64,000 nucleotides of DNA from Methanoregulaceae archaeon (GCA_020850325.1 JADZEW010000024.1:97864-161863); one strand, 5' to 3'; numbered from the stretch's first letter, positions 48,437-57,068 are shown. The notes: generated from the letters alone by a model not told the origin. A program made the numbers and translations.

Positions 48437-49291
48437 TCACTGGTACATGACACCTCGGATGTGATCAGCCGCACGTTGGGCTTGTGCGGCGGCAATGACG
48501 ACTGCCTTTGGGTCGGCTTTGAGAACTTCGAGCCATCCCTTGATATAGCTCGCGGAGTCTTCCATGAGTTGGTTGTCCAAGCCCACCGTGGCGCAGCAGA
48601 ATGCGCTGGTGAGTTCAGCCACCAGTTCTTCCCTGGAGTACTCCCCGGAGCCAAATCGAGCTTCACCAGTGACGCCGGAACGCTTGAGCCGCTTCTCGTG
48701 GCCGGTCGCATGACCGAGTTCGTGGAAGAGTGTGACGTAGAACGCATCTGCAGTTTTGAACCGCTCCAAGGGAGGTATGTTCACGAGATCATCGACCGGT
48801 CTGTACCAAGCCGAGCTTCCTGCTTCGGTGATCCTCGGCGGATCAGGCATCGAGCGGACCAGGATGTCAGCTCGTTCGATGCGCTGGTTAGCCGATTCCT
48901 GTGGCTTGTACACCTCAGGAAGGCCAAGGCCATCGCACTGATCGGCGTTGAAGACCGAATAGTATCGCAAGATGGGAACCTGCTTCCTGGACTCCTCCTT
49001 CTCTTGGTCGGTCGCATTCTTGGGCTCGGGGAACTTCCAGAACACAACCATCGTGGACTTCTCGCCCTTCCGCACGGTTCCACCTTTGTCTCGCACTTGT
49101 TTAAAGGTGAGCCAGCGATGATCAGCGTAGGGAGCAAGTCCCAGCAACAAGACGTTGACCCCACGATACGGTCGGTTCGAGACGGCATTCACGGGGATCG
49201 AGGCGGTAGTGCTCCAAGGCTTCTGCCAAGGAATCACACCGCGCCTGAGTGACGAGAGGATGGTGGATGTCACCTGTTCGTAAAGGTTCAT
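48437..49291 (-). CDS. ArdC-like antirestriction protein/zincin metallopeptidase
   Basis: 284 residues. The N-terminal ssDNA-binding domain (DUF1738 type) starts NLYEQVTSTILSSLRRGVIP, then WQKPW, NRPYRGVNVLLL and RWLTFKQVRDKGGTVRKGEK. The C-terminal domain has YVTLFHELGHATGHEKRL with HExxH at about 190-194 and a third ligand in EYSREELVAELTSAFCCATV. ArdC-type proteins are carried by plasmids and integrative elements and protect incoming DNA or bind ssDNA during transfer. Its presence supports the mobile nature of this region. It is transcribed towards the Pycsar operon. Confidence 0.85.
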   Translation of the reverse strand: MNLYEQVTSTILSSLRRGVIPWQKPWSTTASIPVNAVSNRPYRGVNVLLLGLAPYADHRWLTFKQVRDKGGTVRKGEKSTMVVFWKFPEPKNATDQEKEESRKQVPILRYYSVFNADQCDGLGLPEVYKPQESANQRIERADILVRSMPDPPRITEAGSSAWYRPVDDLVNIPPLERFKTADAFYVTLFHELGHATGHEKRLKRSGVTGEARFGSGEYSREELVAELTSAFCCATVGLDNQLMEDSASYIKGWLEVLKADPKAVVIAAAQAQRAADHIRGVMYQ

Positions 49292-49437
49292 GGGACTTCA
49301 AAGGGGCAGCCCATGCCTCCCCTTAGCCACACGATCTCACTTGGAGTTGGCCGAGACCACTTCCGGCGCTCTGGTGCAATCGTTGCGCCCCAGGGTTCGG
49401 AGTCGCGGGTCGGTTGGTTCGCCTGCACACTGCCTCC

Positions 49438-49698
49438 ATGCCCAACTGTTATCAATGCGGAAGACCGCTCAATGAAAAGCGAACTCGACTCCGCCGTAAG
49501 GTCATGACCGGCGAGTGGATTCGGCGTAGTTATCAACGTGGGCGAGTTGATCGAATCACCCACCGTTACAGTTCTCGGATTGTGTGCGCCGGTTGCGCGA
49601 AGTACCTTGATCTTCGCGACCTCAAGTCAGATCGCTGGCAGAGGATTCAACTTCGCTTCTGGTTGGCTGTCCTGCTCCTAGCTGCGCTGCTCCTGTGA
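49438..49698 (+). CDS. Zinc-finger protein with C-terminal membrane helix, 86 aa
   Basis: Starts MPNCYQCGRPLNEKRTRLRR; the second CxxC is in RIVCAGCAKYLDLRD, giving a four-Cys zinc ribbon. A basic stretch lies between, and the C-terminus is hydrophobic (LRFWLAVLLLAALLL), so it is probably tail-anchored. The ORF overlaps nothing and is followed 6 nt later by another small membrane protein, suggesting a pair. Function unknown. Confidence 0.55.
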   Translation: MPNCYQCGRPLNEKRTRLRRKVMTGEWIRRSYQRGRVDRITHRYSSRIVCAGCAKYLDLRDLKSDRWQRIQLRFWLAVLLLAALLL

Positions 49699-49704
49699 CA
49701 AACT

Positions 49705-50067
49705 ATGGATGAGATGCCTGGAAAGCCGGGAAATGAGTCGAAGACCACGAGCTCGACCCCAATCCTTGGCGGGATCATTGGAGCAATCCTCGGATGGGGG
49801 TTTCTCTTCCTTTGTGTTCAGGTGGTTAGCTCGCTCATGGGTTCGCGCAATCTACTTGTGATGGTGTTGAACCTTGCGCTGGCGATTGCCAACTTCATCG
49901 GCATCGTTGCCTATCCGGTCATTGGATATAAGCTCGGTTCGAAGTACATGTTCACGTCCACCCGAACGACGATTGATCGGGATTGTAACTCCGGCATTCC
50001 GTTCTTGCCAAGTAACGTTGATGGTTCGATCGGACAGAGTGAACTCAGCTACTGGGACAAGCTGTGA
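49705..50067 (+). CDS. Small membrane protein, 120 aa
   Basis: Two hydrophobic segments (PILGGIIGAILGWGFLFLCV and LLVMVLNLALAIANFIGIVA) after a polar N-terminus; the C-terminal 50 residues are soluble (SKYMFTSTRTTIDRDCNSGI). It lies 6 nt after the zinc-finger/membrane ORF. No family is recognised. Confidence 0.5.
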   Translation: MDEMPGKPGNESKTTSSTPILGGIIGAILGWGFLFLCVQVVSSLMGSRNLLVMVLNLALAIANFIGIVAYPVIGYKLGSKYMFTSTRTTIDRDCNSGIPFLPSNVDGSIGQSELSYWDKL

Positions 50068-50962
50068 GGATGAACCGTCCGTCGTAGAACGCACCTTGTC
50101 TGTGGCAGTTTCGAGAATGTCGTCCACTAAGGAACACGTTCGAACGAGCTCGCCAGCCGAACCGGCGGACGCCCGAGGCTTCGGTCTTGACCGACATCCA
50201 TGATGCGGCAGCTTCATCGCCAACGTCAACGAGTCCTTCAATCGCACCAGCTAACCCTTTGAGCCACGCTGGAAGCCTGACTGCGGTACTCAACGCTTGA
50301 GCAAACCGGACGATGAGCATTCATGAGTCGGCCACAAACCGTCTGTCCGCTTCGAACGACGTGGTAGCGAATCTCACCAGCTACACCTACGACCCTGGCT
50401 TGCCAAAGGAAGGATGTTCCGAACAGGCGCGGATAAGAACGTGGTCCGCGCTTCTCGTCTTGGCCCCCGGTGTCGTACTTCAAGTGGTGCGATTGATGCG
50501 TGGACGGCGGCAGAGTCCGACGATGATCTTGGGATCTGCGGACTTAAGGCGGTGCATCTCTAGATCGTTGGCACTCGAGTCTAGGTGGTTCATCTTGCGC
50601 AGTTTCCAGCGAAAGTGTCGGCGATCGTAACTGAACGCTGAGGGCGCTAGCGGTTGATCTAGCTTTTTTGAGAGGCTGGGTGCCAGGGACGAGACTTGAT
50701 GCACGCCAGAGGTCCGATCAGTTGACCCGCTTAAGCGTCGTTAATGTTGCAACAGCCGAAATGTGAAATGCAAGTGAAATGACGGGTGTCGCACGATGTG
50801 TTCGTCGATGCTGAAATCGCCTGAAGAACCGGGGGAACTGGCTTCAGACATGTGCAAGCCGTTGACGAGGATCGTTTGTGGACTTCCTAACAGCTCTCAA
50901 ATCAAGTCACTTGTTACCATCCCCAGTGGCCCAGTCTGACCTTCTTTCGATCAGAGGCGAGG
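50068..50962. other. 895-nt gap with Rhs-like debris
   Basis: No convincing intact gene. A short plus-strand segment at about 50,355-50,395 translates to NDVVANLTSYTYDPG, which looks like a worn YD repeat from an Rhs gene. At about 50,769-50,783 a sequence ATGCAAGTGAAATG recurs at about 57,953-57,966 ahead of the main Rhs gene. The gap looks like recombination debris. Confidence 0.45.
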
Positions 50963-51271
50963 GTGGCTGTGGCTGAGCGCAGTCCGTTGAGTCGGAGATC
51001 CTTCCTGCGCCAACTGGTGATTGCGGCCGGATCGGCGATTGCCGCGAAGCTTGCCTCAGGCTCCACACCAGATTCCGGACCGAAGGTGGAACAACCTAGC
51101 GTGCCAGTGAATGCGCGGTTCCATGCGAATCCCCGCGATGGGCAGATTACGACGTACTGCTACGACTCAAGTGGGCATATCACTGCTGTCGTCAGGGGGG
51201 GCTTCGAGACGCCTGTAGCTCCCTCGCCCTATGACTACTTCACCGGTCGTCCCAGCAGCGAGCGGTCATGA
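50963..51271 (+). CDS. Small Tat-signal protein, 102 aa
   Basis: GTG start (a second GTG lies at 50969). SRRSFLRQLVIAAGSAIAAK is a twin-arginine signal, so it would be exported folded, perhaps with a cofactor. The mature part is short (about 60 residues) with a single Cys in QITTYCYDSSGHITAVVRGG. Its stop overlaps the start of the IscU-like gene by ATGA. No family is recognised; the pairing with an Fe-S scaffold gene is suggestive but unproven. Confidence 0.6.
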   Translation: MAVAERSPLSRRSFLRQLVIAAGSAIAAKLASGSTPDSGPKVEQPSVPVNARFHANPRDGQITTYCYDSSGHITAVVRGGFETPVAPSPYDYFTGRPSSERS

Positions 51272-51657
51272 GTCTGTCCGCTCTTGCCGCGGAACACCTG
51301 AGCAATCCTCGAAACGTAGGCCCGCTCGAAGAGGCAACTCATGAGGGAATCTCCTGGGCTCCTTGGTTGTTGCCCGGCGATGGTCCCTATATCAAGCTGT
51401 GGCTGACGTTAGACTCGGAGGGTCATCGCATCACCGCCGCGGCATACCAGGCGAACGGATGTCCGTCATCGATCGCTTGCGGCAGCATCGTCGCCCAGGT
51501 GCTCCGGGGTCGCACGGTGGACGAAGCGCTTCGCCTCGAAGCTCATGACATCAACCTTCTCCTCGGGGGCTTGCCCGAAGGGAAGGAATACTGCGCTGAA
51601 ATGGCCGTCAAAGCCCTGCGAAGCGCCCTACTTGGAGAAGAATCGAATGCCCAATGA
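51268..51657 (+). CDS. IscU/NifU-like Fe-S scaffold domain protein
   Basis: 129 residues. HLSNPRNVGPLEEATHEG, then YQANGCPSSIACGSIVAQVL, TVDEALRLEAHDINLLLGGL and KEYCAEMAVKALRSAL follow the IscU order. The second and third cluster cysteines are present (GC and YC), but the first (normally in a CGD motif) reads LPGD here. Scaffold proteins assemble Fe-S clusters on these residues, so loss of one Cys suggests altered function. It is coupled to the Tat-signal gene. Its 3' end overlaps the duplicated Rhs leader ORF. An odd gene for an accessory island. Confidence 0.7.
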   Translation: MSLSALAAEHLSNPRNVGPLEEATHEGISWAPWLLPGDGPYIKLWLTLDSEGHRITAAAYQANGCPSSIACGSIVAQVLRGRTVDEALRLEAHDINLLLGGLPEGKEYCAEMAVKALRSALLGEESNAQ

Positions 51658-51802
51658 TCTATGCGTTCCTCACTCAAGCAACCTGCCCACGGCTAGAGCT
51701 GGCACAGTTGCTCGGTACAGCCGCGAAATGGCGCCATGTCGGCGGGTATCCGGCGATTCTTGGATGGGTGTCCCCATCGGCGTGCCTTCGTGCGTATACT
51801 AA
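51647..51802 (+). CDS. Rhs-leader small ORF, copy 1 (51 aa)
   Basis: ATG at 51647 encodes MPNDLCVPHSSNLPTARAGT and a short tail. It is homologous to MPNSLCVPYSSNRPTAPAGA at 58023, which sits 9 nt before the main Rhs gene. Here the Rhs core is missing and tip cassette 1 follows 10 nt after the stop. It may be the remnant leader of a deleted Rhs gene. Confidence 0.5.
   Translation: MPNDLCVPHSSNLPTARAGTVARYSREMAPCRRVSGDSWMGVPIGVPSCVY
51795..51800 (+). promoter_or_regulatory. TATACT box before tip cassette 1
   Basis: TGCGTATACTAAC with 12 nt from TATACT to the ATG at 51813. The same 13-nt string precedes cassette 2. It might allow independent expression of the cassette. Confidence 0.4.
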
Positions 51803-51812
51803 CTTGACAAGT

Positions 51813-52808
51813 ATGGCTACGACCAACTACCACACGGTTAACGGGGAGATCATCGGGGAGACCACGAGCTCGGTTCGGACGGGATACCTCACGGACGGTC
51901 TCGGCAGCGTCACGGCCACGCAGGGCTCGACAGGGAATGTTCTGGCTACATATCGGTACAAGCCATATGGAACCCTGCTTGCCAAGACTGGCACTGGCCC
52001 AGACCCGCGTTTCTTGTGGGTTGGTGCCTTTGGAAGTCTTGCGGCGGCTACAACTTTTGCGGAGAATTACAACCGGGCTAGACAATTCTCCACACGTACT
52101 GGATTGTGGGGCTCAATGGACCCTCTCTGGCCGGCGGAGTTGGCGTATGGATATGTTAGCGGCAATCCGACGAGTTTCATAGATCCAGATGGCACCGCTC
52201 AGGTTGCAACGACTCAGTGTGATCCAGTCGCCATTTATAATTTTGATAGGCTCTCAAAGTGTAAAAGGATAAACACTCTTCCGCCTCAGTATGCCGAACT
52301 GCTGGACAAGGATCTGCCTGGCGCCAACGTAACCAGTTGCAATCCTGTGAAGAAGGGCTCTGTATGGACGTGCAATGTCTTCAGCTGGGTGTGCGTGGGT
52401 GGGTGTGCCGGACCAGGAGTCGAAGCGCACGAGGCGAAGCACAGGGCTGATTGGCAGACGTGCTGCGCAAAGCTTTGTGCCTGCTTGAATGATCCTGCTC
52501 ACTATGCACAAGCAGATTGTGTGCTTGCTATGGAAACATGGCAAACTAAGGGAGCGGCGTACCGGGAGTGTAGAGCTCATCGAGTCTCACTGGCTATATT
52601 TTCGACTGCATTCAAAAAGGAATGCAACTCAGCTGCCAAGCGGAGAACGAAGTGCTGCAAGGATCTGGCCTTTTTTGAGGCGTACTCGCGGAAGGCTGTG
52701 AGCAAGTGCTGTGAAGTGGCGAAGAAGCAGGGTTTTCCAGAAACCGGCCCTGGACCCAGTTGCGACGCTAAGAAGATAAGGGGCGGTCAAGTCGGAGGAC
52801 AGGAATGA
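51813..52808 (+). CDS. Rhs tip cassette 1 (conserved shell end plus Cys-rich tip with HExxH)
   Basis: 331 residues. Residues 1-60 are the segment shared by all four cassettes (MATTNYHTVNGEIIGETTSS, YLTDGLGSVTATQGSTG, ATYRYKPYG), the last part of an Rhs shell. SMDPLWPAELAYGYVSGNPT and FIDPDG mark the usual Rhs core end. The variable tip (about 130-331) has about 20 Cys and GVEAHEAKHRADWQTCCAKL, an HExxH zinc-protease-like motif at 206-210. The frame is open upstream to 51654 but homology supports this ATG. The next gene overlaps by ATGA. A toxic or lytic role is inferred only. Confidence 0.75.
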   Translation: MATTNYHTVNGEIIGETTSSVRTGYLTDGLGSVTATQGSTGNVLATYRYKPYGTLLAKTGTGPDPRFLWVGAFGSLAAATTFAENYNRARQFSTRTGLWGSMDPLWPAELAYGYVSGNPTSFIDPDGTAQVATTQCDPVAIYNFDRLSKCKRINTLPPQYAELLDKDLPGANVTSCNPVKKGSVWTCNVFSWVCVGGCAGPGVEAHEAKHRADWQTCCAKLCACLNDPAHYAQADCVLAMETWQTKGAAYRECRAHRVSLAIFSTAFKKECNSAAKRRTKCCKDLAFFEAYSRKAVSKCCEVAKKQGFPETGPGPSCDAKKIRGGQVGGQE

Positions 52809-53434
52809 TTGGATGGATATGTGTACTCGCTGCTTTGCCAGCGATGATGGACGATGAGGTGCTTGTAGTTCGACCCTCTTTCTTAACTAGTGGGTTTGTC
52901 TTAACGTGGACCGGGCATGGTTTGGAGGATCTTGCACACGTCAGCGATAAAGCCTTTGATCGAATATCTCGCCCCAAGTTGCTTGAGTCACTCGTTCGAC
53001 TAACCTCGTGCGATGATGCACTCAACTATCTGCGCTTGTTCTCAAACTCCAGAACTTCTCAGATGGGGCTGCTGGGTGGGTTCGTTGAAGTGCGAAGTCG
53101 GGAAGATGTGACTCTTGATTGGTTCCTCGGAGATCGTTTGTGGCACAAAGCTGCGATGGCGAGCGGAGATGGCGCTTATGGTATATGCTCTAGACTTAAG
53201 CTTGACCGTTTGGGATACAAAGAGCCAATCGTCTTAGTTGACGCAGACGGTGTTTATCATGTAACCCGCTTGGTGTTGAAGCATTCAAAGGGTCGTAATG
53301 GAAAAGTTGCCTTATTCTGGATAACAGAGTCCGTTACTCATGATGGAAAGTGTCGGGTTGAGCAGGAGACAAGGATTCGCAGTGCTAGTGCGTCCACGGC
53401 CAACGTGAAGTGGTCATTTGGGCCAGGAGTCTGA
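52805..53434 (+). CDS. Partner ORF of tip cassette 1, exported, 209 aa
   Basis: MIGWICVLAALPAMM is a short hydrophobic N-terminus that could be a signal peptide. The rest is unrecognised (RISRPKLLESLVRLTSCDDA, KEPIVLVDADGVYHVTRLVL). It overlaps the tip gene by four bases, the position held by immunity genes in Rhs and contact-dependent inhibition loci. An exported immunity protein would fit a tip acting outside the cytoplasm, but this is inference. It resembles none of the other three partners. Confidence 0.6.
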   Translation: MIGWICVLAALPAMMDDEVLVVRPSFLTSGFVLTWTGHGLEDLAHVSDKAFDRISRPKLLESLVRLTSCDDALNYLRLFSNSRTSQMGLLGGFVEVRSREDVTLDWFLGDRLWHKAAMASGDGAYGICSRLKLDRLGYKEPIVLVDADGVYHVTRLVLKHSKGRNGKVALFWITESVTHDGKCRVEQETRIRSASASTANVKWSFGPGV

Positions 53435-53473
53435 GCGCGGCTCTGGCAAGAAGTTTAGAATCCCTTCTTTTAA

Positions 53474-53489
53474 GCTGCCACAATGAACG
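53474..53489 (+). repeat. 16-nt cassette-junction repeat, copy 1
   Basis: GCTGCCACAATGAACG, identical to 57069-57084. It lies between partner 1 and cassette 2, so it may mark a recombination joint. Confidence 0.6.
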
Positions 53490-53499
53490 GCCATTTGCG

Positions 53500-53505
53500 T
53501 ATACT
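53500..53505 (+). promoter_or_regulatory. TATACT box before tip cassette 2
   Basis: Part of TGCGTATACTAAC, as before cassette 1; 21 nt to the ATG at 53527, with AGGGGCC between as a possible ribosome site. Confidence 0.4.
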
Positions 53506-53526
53506 AACATAGACAGGGGCCATGCA

Positions 53527-54582
53527 ATGGCGACAACTAACTACCACACGGTGAACGGCGAGATCATCGGGGAAACGACGAGCTCGGTTCGGACGGGATA
53601 CCTCACGGACGGTCTCGGCAGCGTCACGGCCACGCAGGGCTCCACTGGGAATGTCCTGGCTACGTATCGGTACAAGCCCTACGGGGCACTGCTTGCCAAG
53701 ACGGGCACTGGCATGGACCCGCGATTCCTATGGACCGGCTCCTCGGGTAGCAGGGCGACCAGTGTTTCTTGTGCCGGCAACTATAACCGCGCGCGGCACT
53801 ACTCTGCACTGACAGCGCTGTGGACTTCCGCTGACCCCCTATGGCCACATACGCTAGCATATGTATATGCCCAGTGTCGGCCGATCACCGCAACTGATCC
53901 GTCAGGATTATTTTCCGCAGTCTATGGCACGGTTTGCGGAATCCACAATTCACTCATCGTCCGCACGGACAGAAGTGACCAGTGGGCAATATCCTCGGGG
54001 CACGGCATTAAGCCCAAGCCGATTATCGATGGACCAGGAGCGATCGAATATTGTAAATCGCGGGCGCCTAAGTATTCTGGACGCGTGCTCGTTGTTAACG
54101 GCTCCTTGTTCGCGTACGCAAGCGGACTTCCCCATGGGCCAGTCGGTGACTGTAAGGGCAATTGGTGGCCCAATGGCAACGATCTTAACGAAAGGGCAAG
54201 GGGCGAGAAGTTCCAGTTTGGACTGGGCTACATATGGCCGAGGTTGCTTTGGAAGAACAAGAAATGCTGGGCAGATAACGTCCCTAGCGGGACCGAGTTT
54301 CAACCTCGCACCTTGATCCAGAAGACCGCAAACGGTCCGGTCTTTAAGGTGATTCCTGGAATCCGTTTCCGTGTCGGGCTAAAAGCTAAACAGATGTGTG
54401 CTTGCTTTGGCGAGGACCATCTTCACTTAGACGGGGGGTCGTCAACGCAAGCTTGGCTTCAACTTGGAGACGGTGGACGAACGGGAGCGCTTATCAGCGG
54501 AGTGGGGTTTCGACTGAATAACTGGATATGGATGCGGGAGAAAGATCTTGTTACGAGTTGGCCGGTTAAGGAGCCCGACTAG
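53527..54582 (+). CDS. Rhs tip cassette 2
   Basis: 351 residues. It has the same conserved start (MATTNYHTVNGEIIGETTSS, then the GLGSV and YRYKPYG blocks), and SADPLWPHTLAYVYAQCRPI with TDPSGLF as core end. The tip (about 130-351) differs completely from the others: YGTVCGIHNSLIVRTDRSDQ, GDCKGNWWPNGNDLNERARG, CACFGEDHLHLDGGSSTQAW. No catalytic motif is recognised. The partner gene begins 2 nt after the stop. DNA of the first ~200 nt is close to the other cassettes, so it can recombine with them. Confidence 0.72.
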   Translation: MATTNYHTVNGEIIGETTSSVRTGYLTDGLGSVTATQGSTGNVLATYRYKPYGALLAKTGTGMDPRFLWTGSSGSRATSVSCAGNYNRARHYSALTALWTSADPLWPHTLAYVYAQCRPITATDPSGLFSAVYGTVCGIHNSLIVRTDRSDQWAISSGHGIKPKPIIDGPGAIEYCKSRAPKYSGRVLVVNGSLFAYASGLPHGPVGDCKGNWWPNGNDLNERARGEKFQFGLGYIWPRLLWKNKKCWADNVPSGTEFQPRTLIQKTANGPVFKVIPGIRFRVGLKAKQMCACFGEDHLHLDGGSSTQAWLQLGDGGRTGALISGVGFRLNNWIWMREKDLVTSWPVKEPD

Positions 54583-54584
54583 CG

Positions 54585-55535
54585 ATGTTTGTTCTATTAG
54601 TTACAAGCGTTTTGGTTCTCAGTGAACAAGCCTGGGCGAACCACTTTAGCGCAGTGTTTGAAACGAAGTACGGGGTGTTGACCGTCCGGGACGAGCATTT
54701 CACCCTGCGTTCGAAGACAAAACAGCTTGCATCCGCGCCTGATTATGTCCATTTACGAGCAGATGAGAAGGTCGTCATGGTGGGCTATTCAGATGAGGTG
54801 ATCCTACTGTCTCTACCATCGCTGGAGACCCTCGGACGTCTCCGTTGCGTTGCAGCCTGCTTCACAGGGACGGAAATCGTCGCTTGGGGTTCGAGTCGCT
54901 CAGGTGTCAAAGGCTTTGAGGTCCAATGGAGGAAGTTTCCTGTCGGCGCCACTTTCATTGCAGCGAAGGATGGCTCAGTCACCTACACGGTTGATGCAGG
55001 GAATTCAGTGACCAGCCTCTACTTACACCACGCCGGTCACGTGTATCACACCTACATCAATTGGCCTTCTGATCGTCTGGGAGCGCGAGGTTCGATGATT
55101 GTTAGCGGTCGATCTGGTCCTGCCGTGCTAGTAGCTGATGGCGCCGCCGGTCGCCAATTGGGACAACTCTGGATGCCGCCCGACGCGCTTGAGTCCGGGC
55201 CTTCGTCAACGCATTGTGTTAACTTGTGGAAAGTTAATGGAGACGTCGGGGCAGTGTGGTATGAAGGCGGAGACAAACGTGGCTTTTTCGTCTCTTTGAA
55301 TGTGCAAGAGGACAATCGATTGCCACTTCTCGACGGCATTGTGGACATGTGGCCAGGTAGCGGGGGCTGGTACGGATTGAGGCGCTTACACGGCGTTGAC
55401 ATGCTGGTCCGAGGGCCTTTCCGGAGCTTGCTATCGGGGGAGCGGATGGTTATCGAACGGAGTGACGGTTTGGAAAGGGACGAGCGCGTTTCGAGCGATA
55501 CAACGCAGGGATGGGCCAAGTCAGCTTCACGGTAA
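54585..55535 (+). CDS. Partner ORF of tip cassette 2, exported, 316 aa
   Basis: The N-terminus MFVLLVTSVLVLSEQAWANH is a signal peptide. The mature part alternates strands like a beta-propeller or similar (VMVGYSDEVILLSLPSLETL, ITVWG-like segments, HHAGHVYHTYINWPSDRLGA, VWYEGGDKRGFFVSLNVQED). Lies 2 nt after cassette 2, so translation is probably coupled. Not recognised; candidate immunity or accessory factor by position only. Confidence 0.6.
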   Translation: MFVLLVTSVLVLSEQAWANHFSAVFETKYGVLTVRDEHFTLRSKTKQLASAPDYVHLRADEKVVMVGYSDEVILLSLPSLETLGRLRCVAACFTGTEIVAWGSSRSGVKGFEVQWRKFPVGATFIAAKDGSVTYTVDAGNSVTSLYLHHAGHVYHTYINWPSDRLGARGSMIVSGRSGPAVLVADGAAGRQLGQLWMPPDALESGPSSTHCVNLWKVNGDVGAVWYEGGDKRGFFVSLNVQEDNRLPLLDGIVDMWPGSGGWYGLRRLHGVDMLVRGPFRSLLSGERMVIERSDGLERDERVSSDTTQGWAKSASR

Positions 55536-55568
55536 CGTGGAGCTGAAGGAGCCATGAGGTACAAGTAG

Positions 55569-56579
55569 ATGGCAATCACGAACTACCACACGGTAAACGG
55601 CGAGTTCATCGGTGAAACGACGAGCGCGGTTCGGACGGGATACCTCACTGACGGCCTCGGCAGCGTTACGGCCACGCAGGGCTCGACAGGGAATGTCTTG
55701 GCTACCTATCGATACAAGCCCTATGGGACCCTGCTTGCCAAGACTGGCGTCGGCTCAGACCCGCGTTTCCTGTGGGTTGGTTCCCTCGGATACAGATCAA
55801 CCTCACTAACTGCGGTTTCGCACTATGTTCGTGCCCGCCATTATGTAAGTATGATTGGTTCATGGGGAACCGTGGATCCGCTGTGGCCCGGACAGGCAGT
55901 TTATATGTACACTGCATGCAATCCATCCACTTTGGTGGATATGCTTGGACTTGCGCCAGACCATAGTACAAGCATTCACTTGTTTCAACCTGGTTGCAAT
56001 GGTTTTAAATCGGAATGGGAAATCCTGGACAAGACGAAGAGCAAGGTAGCCCTCTATATTAAGCAACTGATCGTCGGTAAGTCGACTTGCTACGACTGCG
56101 ACACTAAGTCCAAGTGTTCGGAGAAACAAATCGACGTGCGGGCCCTGGAGTTGATGCCATTTCGAGCGGAGAAGGGCACCGGCGTGCACTTCGTATCAGA
56201 TGAGTACACAGCGTTTCTTGGCCAGCGAACGGGAGGAAAGAGCTGGTTTTGTACGAAGGGAACTATCACGCTTGACACCACTTACGAAATTCAAAAGGGG
56301 ATTGCCTGGCCTCCGCCCAAACCACCGTGGAGCGATCTAATTAACAAGCAACAAGGAGGTGTTCTCGTGGGCTACCAGATAAGGCCCTACAAAGGGACCT
56401 GGAGCGGGAAGTATCAGCGCAAGATTGTTTATGAGTGGGACTGTTGCGTTGACCCAATTTGGTATAAGTTTGTTGCAACTGGCTCTGCGATGGCTCCATA
56501 CATTAAGGAGGTTCCTCGACCAAAACCGACGAAGAGCCGCAGTTGTCCTGATAAAACAGGTGTGTATCATCAGGAGTAG
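55569..56579 (+). CDS. Rhs tip cassette 3
   Basis: 336 residues with the conserved start (MAITNYHTVNGEFIGETTSA, GLGSVTATQGSTG). SHYVRARHYVSMIGSWGTVD and PLWPGQAVYMYTACNPSTL form a standard Rhs core end, then LGLAPDH. The tip carries CYDCDTKSKCSEKQ and IVYEWDCCVDPIWY, again Cys-rich, with no recognised catalytic motif. A TAG immediately precedes its ATG, showing that translation does not run in from upstream. The partner lipoprotein gene overlaps the 3' end by 20 nt. Confidence 0.72.
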   Translation: MAITNYHTVNGEFIGETTSAVRTGYLTDGLGSVTATQGSTGNVLATYRYKPYGTLLAKTGVGSDPRFLWVGSLGYRSTSLTAVSHYVRARHYVSMIGSWGTVDPLWPGQAVYMYTACNPSTLVDMLGLAPDHSTSIHLFQPGCNGFKSEWEILDKTKSKVALYIKQLIVGKSTCYDCDTKSKCSEKQIDVRALELMPFRAEKGTGVHFVSDEYTAFLGQRTGGKSWFCTKGTITLDTTYEIQKGIAWPPPKPPWSDLINKQQGGVLVGYQIRPYKGTWSGKYQRKIVYEWDCCVDPIWYKFVATGSAMAPYIKEVPRPKPTKSRSCPDKTGVYHQE

Positions 56580-56985
56580 AAAGTATGCGTTTATCTCTGT
56601 CGTCACACTGGTGTCGATGGCGACCGTTCTCAGCTGTTCGCACCGTCTAGCGTCATATCATCCGTCAGACAATGCAGAGTTGGACGACGCCGGATCAGTT
56701 ATAGTACGATCACAAGTGAATCGGGGTTTTGTCGTCTTGGAAAGCAAGACAACCTATAGGATTCGGCGAGAATGTTGGGGTCGCGTAGTTCAGGGTTTTC
56801 ATGATAGTTGGGAAGTAGTTCCGCTAGGACTGGACTTATCAGCGCCTTTGGAGTTTCGGTCATTCGACTATTCCCGCACGGTGCATGTGGATGCGGAGAA
56901 GTTAACGATAAGCGTATTTTACAGTCGAAGCGATTGGTATTCGCGCGCGCTCTATCGTCTAGGGATAGCTGGAAATTTGAGATAG
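56560..56985 (+). CDS. Partner ORF of tip cassette 3, lipoprotein-like, 141 aa
   Basis: The most plausible start is GTG 56560, overlapping cassette 3. It gives VCIIRSRKYAFISVVTLVSM with ATVLSC as lipobox. The mature part is beta-rich (SVIVRSQVNRGFVVLESKTT, DLSAPLEFRSFDYSRTVHVD) and ends in a basic helix. Exported and lipid-anchored if the signal is right. It shares no visible similarity with the other partners. Confidence 0.5.
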   Translation: MCIIRSRKYAFISVVTLVSMATVLSCSHRLASYHPSDNAELDDAGSVIVRSQVNRGFVVLESKTTYRIRRECWGRVVQGFHDSWEVVPLGLDLSAPLEFRSFDYSRTVHVDAEKLTISVFYSRSDWYSRALYRLGIAGNLR

Positions 56986-57068
56986 CGTTGCAGATCGTCT
57001 AGTGGTGCATTGATGTTCCCTGGGCTCGTTCGCCTGTTATAGTAAGTTCCTGGATGCTCTTGTGTGTG

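Noticed and set aside
50313..50630. 105-codon ORF as an intact gene
   Set aside because: Only a short YD-like stretch (ANLTSYTYD) looks coding; the rest lacks coding character, so it is treated as Rhs debris.
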